Origin: Atkinsonella hypoxylon
Taxonomy: Eukaryota > Ascomycota > Sordariomycetes > Hypocreales > Clavicipitaceae
Assembly: GCA_000729835.1 (NCBI GenBank)
Contig: JFHB01000002.1
Location: 186,001-250,000, forward strand
Length of the DNA stretch: 64,000 bases
Reading direction: 5' to 3'
Under the pieces are notes generated by a model that ran no database searches, was not told the origin of the DNA, and saw only the letters and a program-made list of their open reading frames with translations. A program made the translations under genes and the position numbers. This document shows, in pieces, positions 21,714-33,336 of the stretch. The number at the start of each line of letters is the position of its first letter. Position 1 is the first letter of the stretch.

Positions 21714-24186
21714 CTACCTTTGTCCAACTTGTAGCCGAAGATCTCCAGATATGCTGCCTTTTCCAATGAAAGAATTGCCCCGCCCCTTCCCCCCTTCTAC
21801 TATCTTGGTAATGCCCCGGCTCGATCGCGTAATCCTGACATCTTTTCCTCTGACTGACACATCTCCAGTCATTGTTTCGGCTTTGAACAGGCCAGTCCAG
21901 CTGCCAGGATAAAACAGTCTGATGTCGCCGTCGATGCTCTGGTGGCTTGTTTGCAGGTTGGACAGAGTTGGATCCTCTGCAGCCTCTCGCACTTCGATAT
22001 CCGTCCCAAGTGGTTTTCTTTCGGCGTCGAGATCAATTTTCAATGGTTCAAGAGCTGTAATTGTAGTTGTTCCGCTCTTTGTGTCGGTCTTAAGATCTGT
22101 TCTGTTGTGCCCATTAGGAATAAGTGGCAGCAGTTTCAGGGTCAGATCACCAGACACCGATTGAAAGTCGCCGCGTGACGTTATGGCAACATCTGCCTGT
22201 ATGTCACCAGACGCCGTTTCAACCTTGACAACATAATCTCGAGATGGAAGCTTCCTGTCTGGCTTACCACTGTCTACTGCAGAGGCCAATGATTCCTTGA
22301 TATTCACGGTGCCAGATACGGAGTGAACCGAAAGCATGGCCTATTCGGCGGATTCCTTGTCGGCAGATTTGGGCACAACCTCTAGATAGACATTACCGGA
22401 GGCAGACTCAACCTTGAGTAAGTCATATAGTGGAAACCAGCCCTCAATATCACCACTGACAGTGTGGATCATAATTCGACGGGACTGCAGGGAGTAGGGG
22501 ACTACATCGTCTTCAATGTTCACTGCGATTGGCGTGTGAACGTTGCCGACCACGGTGTTGATAATCGGTCCATCAGCAACACCCATAATAAGGCCCGCTG
22601 CGAGTTGAACATCAAGATGCACCACATCAAGACCCAAGCTATCGATGTAACCATTGTGCGGTACAAAGACGGTGACGCGCATCTGGATGCATGGTGACTG
22701 GTTATGGTAGTCCCACCAATCCAGGACATGAGGGGTAATGATCTTAATGGCCTGTGTACCGCCATCTTCGATATCAATGCTCGTGTCAGCAGTTAGCTTT
22801 TCATCGTTTGACATGATTTCAATCTCGATACTGCCCTTCTTCGACTGTTCTCTAAAAGGGCGGATGAGAAGTTGACCGGAAATATTTGGTTTTCGACCTT
22901 GATCATAGACGTTTCTTTCCGGCCGCTGCTCAATGCTCAATGCATAACCGCTATCAAACGTGATATCCGACAAGACCTTGTCAAACTTGTGCGGAGTGTT
23001 CCGACAATGGCTACTGGGCCGCCATTCAAGATCACGTTCACCGCCCATTTCTGGTTGTTTTGCAGTGGCTTTATCGATGAAACTGGATGTCTGCTAAGTC
23101 AATGGGTCAGCTGAGGTTGGAATTGGCGAAGCGAAGTATTGAAGGTTGATGGTGGTGATGATACAGATAAGAGGAAGAGCCCGGAGACGCAAGGCGCATT
23201 GTGACATGAAAGGCATGTTCCCTCTTTCTGTGAAGATACAGAAAGGCAAGGAGCGGTATGCAATAGACGAAAGAGACATGAGAGTTTTATAATGAATGCT
23301 TCCAATTGAGGTGCGATTGTAAACTTACCTTGGTATGTCGAAAACTTCCAACACCGCGAAAAGAAACGCGGCCAAGAATAGCAAAGAATATACACAAGAT
23401 GACAGCGATTCCCAGTAAAGTTTCAAACTTGCTTCTCATCTGGGGCGAGTGTGCGGCACTTTTAACTCTCTGCCAGCGAGACAGAGGAGGGGCGTTGGGT
23501 AGTCCACCCATCGACTGCGGCTGATGAGACAGTAACGCTAGATGCTTTTCGGGAATACCCATGTCGTCCGAGTTAACGTTACGATCGTCGTTGGTATCAC
23601 CAGAATGGATGGGTACAAAAGTCTGATAGCCTTGACAGTTACTACCATAAGTGGAAGATGATGAGGAAGGTGAGTAGGCAGGTAGTGCGTAAGGGTGACT
23701 CGGATGATATGTCCGTAATAGAAAGGAATTATGATTCAGGGAAGATGGTCCTGCTGATATTGTTTCAGACGTGGTATGGGAATAAGGTAACCGGGTACTT
23801 TGTCCGGTGAAGAGAGGTGCCCGTCCTTCCCAACACTCCTGCGGTGATGGTGAGCAGATAAGGTGACGAATGTATGGCTGGTTGGTGTCGTTGGCGTAGT
23901 ACTCCTTTGTCTCAGCAGCGCTCTTGTCATGCAGGCTTGGGTCCACGACGAGAAGATTAGGCACGACAGGGACATTTGACGACGTGCTATGATGCCAGTC
24001 ATGATGTTGATACTATAGATAGCCCTATCGCGGCGCATAGGACTACGATGACGTTGATTCGGATAGTCCAGACGCGTGGAAGTAATCGTCAGCGGGTGAC
24101 AAGGCGTCATCATGGTCGTCACCGGAGACGGATGCGCCGTCATGACGCATGTAAGAGTACATGCCATCCGAGTACGAAGCTGGCAT
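21714..24186 (-). pseudogene. DUF7330-like membrane-anchored protein gene with in-frame TAG
   Basis: Proposed exons on the minus strand: 24186-24047, 23986-23329 and 23093-21714. Introns are 60 nt (GTAGTC...ATAG, removing three TAG codons) and 235 nt (GTAAGT...TTAG). The N-terminal ~235 residues are polar and likely cytosolic. One membrane helix (about residues 236-253, LLGIAVILCIFFAILG) follows. The rest is a beta-rich repeat region with SGDIEGW, SASGNVYLEV, SVSGTVNI, TASGDIQADV and GSISGDLRLQV motifs, typical of the adhesin-like DUF4097/DUF7330 families of fungi. A TAG at 22338-22340 interrupts the frame after 517 codons; the same frame then continues for 207 more codons with matching repeats and ends at 21714. 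Either a nonsense mutation, recoding (UAG editing or readthrough), or an unusual 120-nt in-frame intron could apply. Function unknown; surface or wall-facing role is an inference. Confidence 0.7.
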
Positions 24187-25548
24187 GGTACATGCAAGCC
24201 AGGTACTCTGCCTTCGTGGATTATGAAAAGACGAGAGAGCAAAAGTGAATCAGGGAACTCCAGAGTTCAAGGACGGTGCCAGTTCGGTTAGAATAGGCGC
24301 CAGTCGGCCACAAGTTGTCGTCAGCTATGCTGGGCCATTGGATGCCAAATCAGTCAGACAGCTGTACATTGAGATTGAATGAAAGCTGGGGCGGGTACTC
24401 AAGAAAGATGAAGGGAAGAAATCACTATCTGACTACAGGCGGGGTAAGAATGTCTGTCAAATCTGATGTTGGCCATCTTCAAATGCTTACAGCCTCGATA
24501 CCGGGTATGAGTCGATTTAGGAAGGTGCGAGAGACGTAAGGTGCAGTCACCTCCACCTCTAGAAAAGTACAAGCTGCACAAGAGTCCACGCCATCTTTCA
24601 GCTTGATTTGCAAGCTTGGCTATCCTTTGTCAATTGTTTGGCTCGCTCTTCTTTATTTTCGTGCAATCGCAACGTCCTGTCGCTTGTATCGCAGCCTTTA
24701 AACTACCTCAGTGCCCTTTTTGACTTTACGACCTGCGTCAAGGGTGACTCTCGTGTCATACATACTTCTGTTGGTCCTTACAAATGCTCTCTCGTGCATC
24801 CTGACCGGCAAGCACCCATGTACAGTAGTAGTACATAATGCATCTAACGGCATGGTTAGTGCAATCTAAGATGCGGCGGTGAGGCAGCTGTCAGGCTAAG
24901 CTGCATGAGGCACATAGATAGACTGAGAACTCTGGGCACCGTTTCCGGGACGGGCTCCTCGTTTCTTGGAAAACTAACTAACCACTGACACCTCGTCGCT
25001 GGAAAGGACTAGGACCTACGTTCTGAAGCATGTCTGGTCAGAGCACTTCACTCTATAATACCGCGTCAATCCCATTCGCAGTGAGTCAATTACTCGTCCT
25101 CGTATTCTCCCTGTGCGTGGAATGAGAGAGCAGATCTCTTATGCGAATTAACATATCTACCATTGCGGGGATGATCGAGACATTTTACAGAATCAACAGC
25201 CCACCTAAAAGCCCTCGATACTCGGGCCTACGAAATTCTGTATAGGATGGAAATAAAGCGAGAGCGCCTGGAGGAAATTTATGGTTTGCTTGCGAGCTTG
25301 CTGGAATAGGGAATGACACGTTGCATGTCACGAACAGTTAGTTACATGCGATTCTATAACAAGCCATGAGTTTATGTGCGGCCACTTGCCGTCTGTTTAT
25401 CATGGTGAAATAGGTAGCACTCTTGACAAGTTTTACCGGGACAACGGAGCGAAGATGAGAGAGATGCGCAGCTAATGTGACCAAAATGTCCAAGAGAATA
25501 CTTCCAACGCTTTCTAGTAATGTATTAGCTACACGAGTCCAGCAACTA
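24187..25548. other. Intergenic region
   Basis: About 1.4 kb upstream of the DUF7330-like gene and before tRNA-Arg. No ORF with a convincing start or family resemblance; no repeat of note. Confidence 0.5.
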
Positions 25549-25621
25549 GCCCCCGTGGCCTAATGGCTAAGGCACAAGACTTCTAATCTTGGGATTGCGG
25601 GTTCGAGTCCCGCCGGGGGTT
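25549..25621 (+). tRNA. tRNA-Arg (TCT)
   Basis: Intronless, 73 nt. Acceptor stem GCCCCCG with CGGGGGT (one G-U pair at the end), D arm GCCTAATGGCTAAGGC, anticodon stem CAAGA/TCTTG with loop CTTCTAA giving anticodon TCT, and T arm GCGGG-TTCGAGT-CCCGC. Short T-rich sequence follows. Confidence 0.96.
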
Positions 25622-27082
25622 CTTCTTGCAATACGCTTCACGTTTTGGCATCCACGTATTTCCTTTTTGTTCCACCTAACTAAGAATCTCCTTCTGCAAA
25701 TCTGTAATTGGAAGGAAAAGGGTTAGTCGCAAATAGTTCATCCAAACAATATCGCCCCGGCGTCACTCCGACATCAATATGGTGCTTTAGTCGGTTCAAA
25801 GGCTCTTGCTCGCAGCAACCTCCTTGTATGATAATTCAGTACTTGCTTGGCGTTAAGAACTTCCCTTATCTGACTGGATGGCCACCGACTTTTGCTAAAA
25901 ATTGATGTCCCTACTAGCCAGCTCATAGCTGAATAACTAAGCAATGGCCTGTATCGATATAGTTATATGACAGACTGTTTGTAGGAAAGTATTAAGTATG
26001 CCGCATGCCGGCTTCGCTACATGTTGTTAGGGGGAAAACGACGTAAAGAGGACGGCAAAGTGAGCTCGTGATGGCAGACGTGAAAAGAAAGCGGCAGCAC
26101 AGGTCGAGGCGTCCATCCATCTACTTACTCATGGATATGCTCACTCAGGCTGTGGATCCAGCGTAATGACAGCGTAAACAGATGACTTTCTATAAACATG
26201 GAAAAATAAACACATTTACACATGAGACAAGACCCAGCTTCCACATTCAGAGCGAGGTGAACAGAGCAGCCAGATGCAAAACACAGATCCGCGTAATCAG
26301 GCTAAGAAGCTCGAGTCAGTATGTAAAGGACCTAGACACCTCTTTAGCAAGCTTACGGTCCGAAACTCGGCCCACGTCCAAGGACATGTTTTCAAAAGAA
26401 TCCGGCTTGCTTGTGCGTCAACGGCAGTTAATCAACGCGGCTGTAAGCTGGTATGATGAGATGACTGAACGATCCACACGCCTACTTACGGCGCAGCTTG
26501 TATTGGCGTACTGTTGGCCGTACCGTTGGCCGTACTCATGGGTCATGACGAAATTCGGCTACGACACGCATCCAGCCTTCTCGTCCAAGGAGACACGGCA
26601 TAGGATGAACGTCTGCGCATCAGCGTCCGTTTGACATGGCGCACAACTGTAGACATCGGCCTCAGGAACCAGAAGAAATAGCTGGTAGTCGTGTGCTGCT
26701 CAGCACAAGTGGAGGCTATGGCAATCATGCCTATACGCTCCATGGATATCGAGTCTACAATATCGAAGCTCCGTACGAGAAGCAACTCTAATTGGGCTTG
26801 TTTCCTTCCAGATATATTTTCCTCCTTTATCTATTCGTCATGACAGGATATCTCTGCTTCGCAACATAATTTTGAAGAGTAAAACGACTTGCATTCCTTC
26901 CAACGGATCCTCCTAGACGAGATAATAATAATGCTCGTGAATGGCCGAAAGATTGTGGTATGTTGGCGGAGAAATTTCTAGCGCGAATGGTAGGCTTTTC
27001 TCTCAGGATTTACGTACGTCTTCATGTTTCTCGGCACCTCTCTGTTAAATCTTAGCCTTACATGTCTAAATCGAGTGGCTCC
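25622..27082. other. Intergenic region
   Basis: About 1.46 kb with no supported gene. A 150-codon frame at 26182-26634 has an ATG but no recognisable domain or codon bias and is not called. Confidence 0.5.
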
Positions 27083-29725
27083 TCACTGCAATCCAAGAAC
27101 AGCTTTTGAGTTCTCGTACACAATCCAGGTAATGCTCAATGCTGGAGCAACCTTGAGCAAATTTGGTGTCAAGCCTTTATACAGACCACGATATCCTTCT
27201 TTTTGGACTGTCTTTTGTGTCACGTCCCAGATCCCGGTGTATGTAGCTTGGTGCATGACGGTTCCTTGCGTTTGGAGTCGTGTCCGCACTACATTGAGTG
27301 GATACACAACTGTTGCTCCGATTGCACCAGATGTCGCACCGATGATTCCCGTTGCTATGTTACCTGGCGTCACATCGTCCTCGTGACAACTAGTGTAGCG
27401 GGCGTAATAGCTCTGATATGACTTCTTCAATAGTTCAAACATGCCCATGTCGATGGCACTGTATGGAAACATACCCACCAAGCCCATGGTAACACCACGG
27501 TAACACGCTCTGACGCCACCGTCGGCGTACATCTTGATGGCTGTTTGGCGGACGAGGGCACTACCTGTCAAGCCTCCTTTCACAGTTTCGCATTGCAAGC
27601 GAAATTTCAGGGTATCGAGTGGGTAAACACAGAATCTGCCATGCAAGAAGAGTGGTTAGCGAAATTAGGGCAGGCGACTTGCACAGCATCCGTTATTTGC
27701 GGTCGACTTACTGTGCAATCATTCCCGCAACACCGCCTGCAGTGAACTTTGAGTAGGAATTGATCTGTCGTGGATCGCCGTGGCCTTCGAAATTGGCAAG
27801 GGCTCGCTTCGCGGCCTCGTATGATCCAAATTTTATGGCTGTCTCGGGCATAATCTTGATCACATTTAAGCCATTGCCTATTATTCGTTTGCTTGTTAGG
27901 CTACAGAACCATAATGTGCCTCCAAATGGGAATAGCAGAGGAGCCACCGGAAGCTCAAGACCAAACGTACCGGCAAAGAAGCTGCGAACACCGCCATTGC
28001 GAAACAGGTCCCTTACAGCGTCGCTTATCGGCCGCAACGCATTCTTGACCGCCGCGACAGGGCGGCCCTGCTTGATTGCTGCGACTGCAGTCTCGGAGTT
28101 GCTGCTCGTTTTAACCAGCAAATAGACCTTCAATCGGTCAAGCGGCGCAGTGGCTGTTCGGGACACTCCGCCGGCGATGGCACCCGCAAGAAAGTAACCT
28201 GGATCAGGAGCAAAATTTGTCAGTTTAAACTTCTTTGGCGGTTTCTCAACTCCCGTCAAAGACAGTGTTTGTTCTTTGTGTTCTCCTTGGGTGCCATCGC
28301 CAACTTGTTTTGAGTAATCAGTAGACTGCGTCACGACTAAGCGTCGCCTCTTGGTGGTTGCAGTTTCAATACTCCTGCTACTATCGTCGTCATCTACATC
28401 TGCAGCGGCATCTATTTTGCGTTTTGATACGATCGGAACAGCATCTGGCCTTGGTGCTTTACTTCTAGAGGTGTCGGTGTCTCTTGCAGATATCAAGGGC
28501 GATTCGGGTATTGCTATCGGAGGAGGTGAAGGAGTGGCAGCTACTCTGACAAGAGAGCCAAAGAGGGAATAGAGAAGAGAATTAGAGGATGAGTCGTCCG
28601 TACCTAGACCTTCCAGAGTCTCATCGCTGACAAGAGAGTCTCCCTCTGGAGTGACACTGACGACTGAATCGTAATATGAGAGAACGGCTTTCAGACGAGA
28701 ATCGTAGTCACCAGCGGGCATGAACAATAGGAAATTTCTGCAGAGTAGGCTGGTTAGCTATCATCCTAGTCCCGTGATTAGTCGAATTGTAATCAGGATA
28801 AAATTCCGGTTGTCGAGTTATACATATAGATGAATGTGCTGCAGCTACATGGTAGCGGTGGGTGTCAGGCGCGTTCTGAATAGGCCCCGCGACTTCATCG
28901 CCATACGACCACGACACCAGATGACTTGTTTTTCATGACAGATGATATGCCATCTGAGCACCTCCCACATCCCAGGAGTTACAATGAAGCCCGAAAAGAA
29001 TAACGGAATTCGGCAACTCGACTTACCGCCATTCTTCGAAGCTCACATATCCATCGTTGTTGCCATCCAAGTCGTGGAAAAACTCTGAGAGTCTGCGACT
29101 CGAAACGCTCAGACCAGCTGTGCGAAAAGCAGATTGTAGTTCGGTGGAATCGAGCTTGCCATTGCCGTCTTTGTCTATGGCATGGAATAGATGGAACAAT
29201 TGACGTTCGGCTTGCTCGACAAAGACTCGAAACTCTGAGAATTGAAGCAGCCAGTATTAGACCAAGATGGTACGCGAAAATAGGGAGCAAATTTGAAGGG
29301 TACAGCTTATCGAGGCCCCGGGGGGGGGGAGGCCACGAGACCGCAGCTTTGTGAAAGGCATCTGCAGCCGCCGAGGCGGAAATCTTTTACCTTCGTATTG
29401 AATCTTCCCGTCATGGTTCGTATCAACCTCTTTCATGATTTGCTTCAACAAATTGTCGGCATTTTTCAAAGCTGAATACTCGGGGCAAAGCTCTATGGTC
29501 AGCAACAAAGCTTCCACCGGTGCCGAAAAGGCAAAGGGACATAGCTTGAGGATCTTGCTTACGATGATCAATCCGACGAAAACCCTTCTGAAGTCCCTTG
29601 AGATCGAGCTCGCCCTTTCCTGAGGGATCGAGCTTGGACCACAGACGCTCAATTCGCGCGTCGCGCTCATTTTGCGACTCCCCAAACCGTCGTTCCACGT
29701 CGGTGACGATTTTGGTGACACTCAT
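27083..29725 (-). CDS. Calcium-dependent mitochondrial carrier (SCaMC/Sal1-like), 676 aa
   Basis: Five exons on the minus strand: 29725-29563, 29471-29391, 29234-29027, 28737-27712 and 27635-27083, all with GTAAGN/GTAAAA donors; phases agree and the frame is closed. The N-terminal half has four EF-hand loops: DPSGKGELDL, DTNHDGKIQY, DKDGNGKLDS and DLDGNNDGYVSF. A conserved linker (FLLFMPAGD...VTPEGDSLVSDETLEGLG) follows, as in ATP-Mg/phosphate carriers. The C-terminal half is a mitochondrial carrier with PLDRLKV, PETAIKFGSYE, PLDTLKFRLQ and PLNVVRTRLQ signatures (three repeats). Such carriers sit in the inner membrane and exchange ATP-Mg or ADP for phosphate, with calcium sensed from the intermembrane space. 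A region of about 120 residues between the linker and the first carrier repeat is Ser/Asp-rich with a KRKIDAA-like basic patch, longer than in yeast Sal1. Divergent from cyclin C (642 bases). Confidence 0.93.
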
Positions 29726-30367
29726 GTCGACAGCATTGGTGACCCGAGCAGCGTTGCGCGGGCGAGGGAGGAGGGAGATGCGGTCGCTCGCACGTGGATG
29801 GTTCGGTGAGCTTTACTATAGCAGCATTGTCGAGGGCGAGATATCGAGAGCGGTAATTGAACGGACTCAACGAGGTGGCTTCGAAGCACGGTGACGTCGG
29901 AGGAGTGGCAGACGGAGAAACAGTAGCACACAGAGTCCACTAACTAACTAACTACCTACCTAATTAGACAGCATGACCTCCGGTGCTACTGTACCAGTGC
30001 AGGGCGGCCTAACTAGGTACCTACCTACCTACCTACCTACCTACCTAGGTACCTAGGTAGGTAGTCAACTGGTGCTACGAGGCATGAAAGTCGTAGTGGC
30101 ATGGCTCGCTCTTGGCGGAGTAGCGCCGGTCCTATGCTGCTCGAATGCTCCGCTCCACGCTCCACGACGCACGCAGCAAAGCAGGCACCGTCCATTAGCA
30201 GCGACACACTGTATGCACGATGCCTGGCCGCTGTTGTCATTTCACGCCAGCTGAAAACAGTGAAACTATTTTGCGTCATCTTCGTTGAAGCTCCTCGTCC
30301 TGTCTGTTACCCATCTGCCCTTCCCGACAAGGATCTGAGGTGCCTCTGCGGCCTTTCCCATGAAGTC
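29726..30367. other. Divergent promoter region with CCTA/TAGG repeats
   Basis: Between the carrier gene and cyclin C. It contains TAACTAACTACCTACCTA near 29940-29962 and a longer CCTA repeat at about 30013-30063. Confidence 0.6.
30013..30063. repeat. (CCTA)n repeat turning into inverted TAGG units
   Basis: Seven or so CCTA units followed by CCTAGGTACCTAGGTAGGTAG, so the end can fold back on the start. Similar short palindromic patches occur elsewhere in the intergenic DNA of the window. Confidence 0.85.
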
Positions 30368-31544
30368 ATGTCGGCCAATTATTGGGACTCGACGCAGAGG
30401 CGCCATTGGCTATTTTCCAAAGACCAACTGGCCTCGATGCGCCAGAAGCTCGACGATGATCAAGCCGAACTCGTGCGCATGTTCCCCTTGCCCCAGCCGC
30501 GGCATCTGGCCATATACTTCAATCAGCGTGGGAACTTCCTTCATTTCTTTCTTTCTTCCTTTCCTTTCCTTCCTTCTCTCTTCTTCTTCTTCTTGCTTTG
30601 CTTTGCTTTGCTTTGCTTTGCTTTGCTTTGCTTTGCTTTGCTTTGCTTTGCTTTGCTTTGCTTTGCTACGCTACTGTATCCATCTCTTCATTCTCAACCA
30701 TGAATATCCTCGCTGACGGAGAGTGATAACCATGGCAGAGCTTCTGCGGTTAGCGAAACGACTTACCATCCGACAACAGGCCGTGGCTACAGCCCAAGTC
30801 TACCTCAAGAGATTCTACATCAAAGTTCCCATGCGATCGACGAACCCCTACCTTGTCATCACGACAGCCATCTACCTAGCATGCAAAGTGGAAGAGGCTC
30901 CTCAGCACATTCGCTTCGTCGTCGCCGAAGCCAGAATATTGTGGCAGGACTGGATCGGGCTCGACACCTCCAAGATTGGAGAATGTGAATTCTACATGAT
31001 CAGCGAGATGAGCTCCCAGCTCATCGTACACCAACCCTACCGAACATTGACGTCTCTGCGCGCAGAGCTCTCCCTGGTAGATGAGGATGTACAGCTCGCG
31101 CGGTCCGTGATTAACGATTCGTTCAACAGCGATCTACCCCTCATCTGCGCACCACATGTTATTGCTCTCGTGGCTATTCTGTTAGCCTTGGTTCTTCGGT
31201 CCAACTCTACGGCGTCCGGTCAGGCGGCCTCCGGTTCAGCAGCCGCTGCAGGTCTGGCCGCAGCCCAAGCTGCTCTCAGTCAAGCGCACGGTCGAAATGG
31301 TCACGGTGGTGGGCTGAACGTCCATGCATCCGGGTCAGATTTCAAGGAGAAGCAGCAAGAAGCCAGGATATCGAGGGTGCAACACTTTGCGGCCTGGCTA
31401 GCTGAGAGCAGCGTTGACATAGCGGCAATGGTGGACGCCACCCAGGAGATGATTTCATTGTATGATTTTTATGAGCAGTATAATGACAAGCTGACTCGGG
31501 AGCAGATCAACCGCTTCGTCAAGGCCCGTGGACTGGACAAGTAG
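30368..31544 (+). CDS. ssn8: Cyclin C, Mediator kinase module (Ssn8/Srb11-like), 321 aa
   Basis: Exons 30368-30527 and 30739-31544 with a 211-nt phase-1 intron (GTGGGA...GGCAG). The N-terminus MSANYWDSTQRRHW is the hallmark of cyclin C, and the junction reads IYFNQQLLRLAKRLTIRQQ. The cyclin box continues with AQVYLKRFYIKVPMRSTNPYLVITTAIYLACKVEE. Cyclin C pairs with Cdk8 in the Mediator kinase module and modulates transcription by RNA polymerase II. A low-complexity Ala/Ser/Gly/His insertion at about residues 215-255 is typical of filamentous fungi. The intron contains a long TTTGC repeat, an unusual location noted in the findings. Length fits the family. The start ATG is followed by the expected conserved N-terminus. 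Confidence 0.94.
30594..30667 (+). repeat. (TTTGC)n pentanucleotide microsatellite in cyclin C intron
   Basis: About 14-15 near-perfect copies, preceded by a TTTC/TTCC pyrimidine tract from about 30541. It lies wholly within the inferred cyclin C intron. Confidence 0.9.
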
Positions 31545-31942
31545 AATAGCTAGCTGTTGGGCGGAGAGGAACGTTGAACACATCAAATGGCGACGTCCTG
31601 CATGCTTTTTGGCGTTGGCCATTCTTCGACACGGGGGCGTAGAAGTCTGAAATGAGGACACGCATAAGTAGATGGGATATGGCAGGTGTTCAGGCGTCAT
31701 AGCGTTGGGATGACTGTAAAGTCCTTATGGAGCCTTGTTGAGTCCTTTTTTTTTTTTTCTTAAAGATTCTCCGCCTTACCAGCAACATTTGGTCATCTTT
31801 TAATTGATAGAATTTACGGTCTATCAGGGTTGAATACATTGTATGCTATGAGAACTTCTAACGCTATTTCAGAAGCCCTGTATCTATCAAAGATTCTCAC
31901 CCTGTGTCAAGATGCCGTCGTTACCTCATCTCATCCCTCACA

Positions 31943-33336
31943 TTAATCCCATGCCGCCATCGTCACGTCAGCAACTTCCTTCCCCTTAGCTATGGCAATT
32001 TCATGCCCACCCTTAACAAGCCTAATCTCAACGCCATCCTCGCTCAAAACCGCAACCGAGTCTGCAATCCACTCCTCCTTGATGATGATTGGATCCCGCT
32101 CCGCCAATATCAGACAGACTTTTCCGCTCGGCAGTCCCGGAGAGGTGTCGATTTTCCTCCTTCTCAAGCCGAGCTGTTTGCTGAGTAGCTTCCACACCCC
32201 GTTATGATGCCCATATATAGGAGCATTCTGAATCGAACTGATGTACGCGGGCACGAATCCCGCATTGTTACGCAACTGCCACTTGACCACATCCCCCACC
32301 TTGGGAGCTGAGACATCTTCTGTACAAACAGGCACTTGGTCAAAGTCAACGTCGTTGGCGTCCTGGCCGTCGACTTCGTCCATCGCCGCCTCTGGATCAG
32401 GCACATCCGCGCTGGGTGTTCCAAGCTTCGGCTCCAGCCTTTGTCTCACGAGCATGGTGAGGAGCCATGAGGGGAGGACACCTGCCGAGAACAAAAGGCG
32501 GCTTTTGAGACTGACGTGTGAGGGGCGGATGAGTCCGCCTGGGCAGATGAAGGTAGCGGAACGGAGGAGGGTGCCGTGGTAGGCGGCGAAGGAGGCCGCG
32601 AGGGCGCCGCCAAGAGAGTATCCTACGATGTGGAACGCCGACGTACCGGTCCAGGACAGGGGCGAGGAAACGAGCACAAGGAGGATTTGCGTGGTGTAGA
32701 GGCGGTCATCGTAGGGAAGATCAGCCGGGGCATCAGAGTATCCTCTCCCAAAGAGGTCTGCATGCGACGAAGTTTAGTCCATCGGCATGTACCCGGACTG
32801 CTGGCGAGAAGGAGACGGTAAGATGGAAAGAGGAGTGGTCTCTTGTGCCATCGCGTTCGAATTTCTGCCGCGAGGGATCTCCCAGCGTGCGAATGGGCAA
32901 CGACAAGAAAGAAAGATAACTTACCAAACAGCATCACCCTGCACCCCTTTGTAACAAACTGCCTCGCCATATCGCCCAACGCAATACACGGAGTCCCCAT
33001 ACCATGCAGCAGCAACACTTTCTCGCCGCCCTCTGGACCCCATTCGAAAACCCTGATCGTTCCATACGCCGTCACTACGTCTCTTGCGCCGGGAAACGCA
33101 TCTGGTGGGTACGGAAGCTCCCTGCTCGCCAGATCCGCGGTCCCCGTACCTGCTGATATTGACCGAGATGCTTCTCGGGCATTGGACCGGATTATTTTCT
33201 TGTCTGATCGGCCATGATGCAGGTCTGTCAGGGGCCGCAGGTACCAGTATATCGAAAGGCATGCTGCTCCCGCTGCGAGGGCGTATTGCAGCGGCCGCGG
33301 TGTGCGGAATTCAGAATGAAATTGCGGCATGGGCAT
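31943..33336 (-). CDS. Alpha/beta hydrolase, membrane-anchored, 408 aa
   Basis: Exons 33336-32925 and 32757-31943 on the minus strand, with a 167-nt phase-1 intron (GTAAGT...GCAG). An N-terminal hydrophobic segment at about residues 17-33 (YALAAGAACLSIYWYL) suggests a membrane anchor or signal. Then comes an alpha/beta hydrolase fold: LLLHGMGTP (oxyanion region), FGRGYSDAP, the nucleophile elbow GYSLGG with Ser near residue 185, an acid in AERDP and a His in GGHE near the end. The cap region (about residues 220-300) includes an Asp-rich stretch. The substrate is unknown; esterase/lipase or serine hydrolase activity is the general expectation of the fold. It is convergent with cyclin C, about 400 bases apart. 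Confidence 0.88.

Noticed and set aside
23987..24046. Three TAG codons in frame within 60 nt near the start of the DUF7330-like gene, suggestive of UAG recoding
   Set aside because: A 60-nt intron (GTAGTC...ATAG) in the right phase removes all three and joins STS-S-TSSNVPVV. The single TAG at 22338 has no such simple explanation.
23736..24242. 168-codon minus-strand frame
   Set aside because: Shadow in another frame of the DUF7330-like exons; no family resemblance.
26182..26634. 150-codon + strand ORF
   Set aside because: ATG start but no recognisable domain, motif or codon support; no clear neighbour context.
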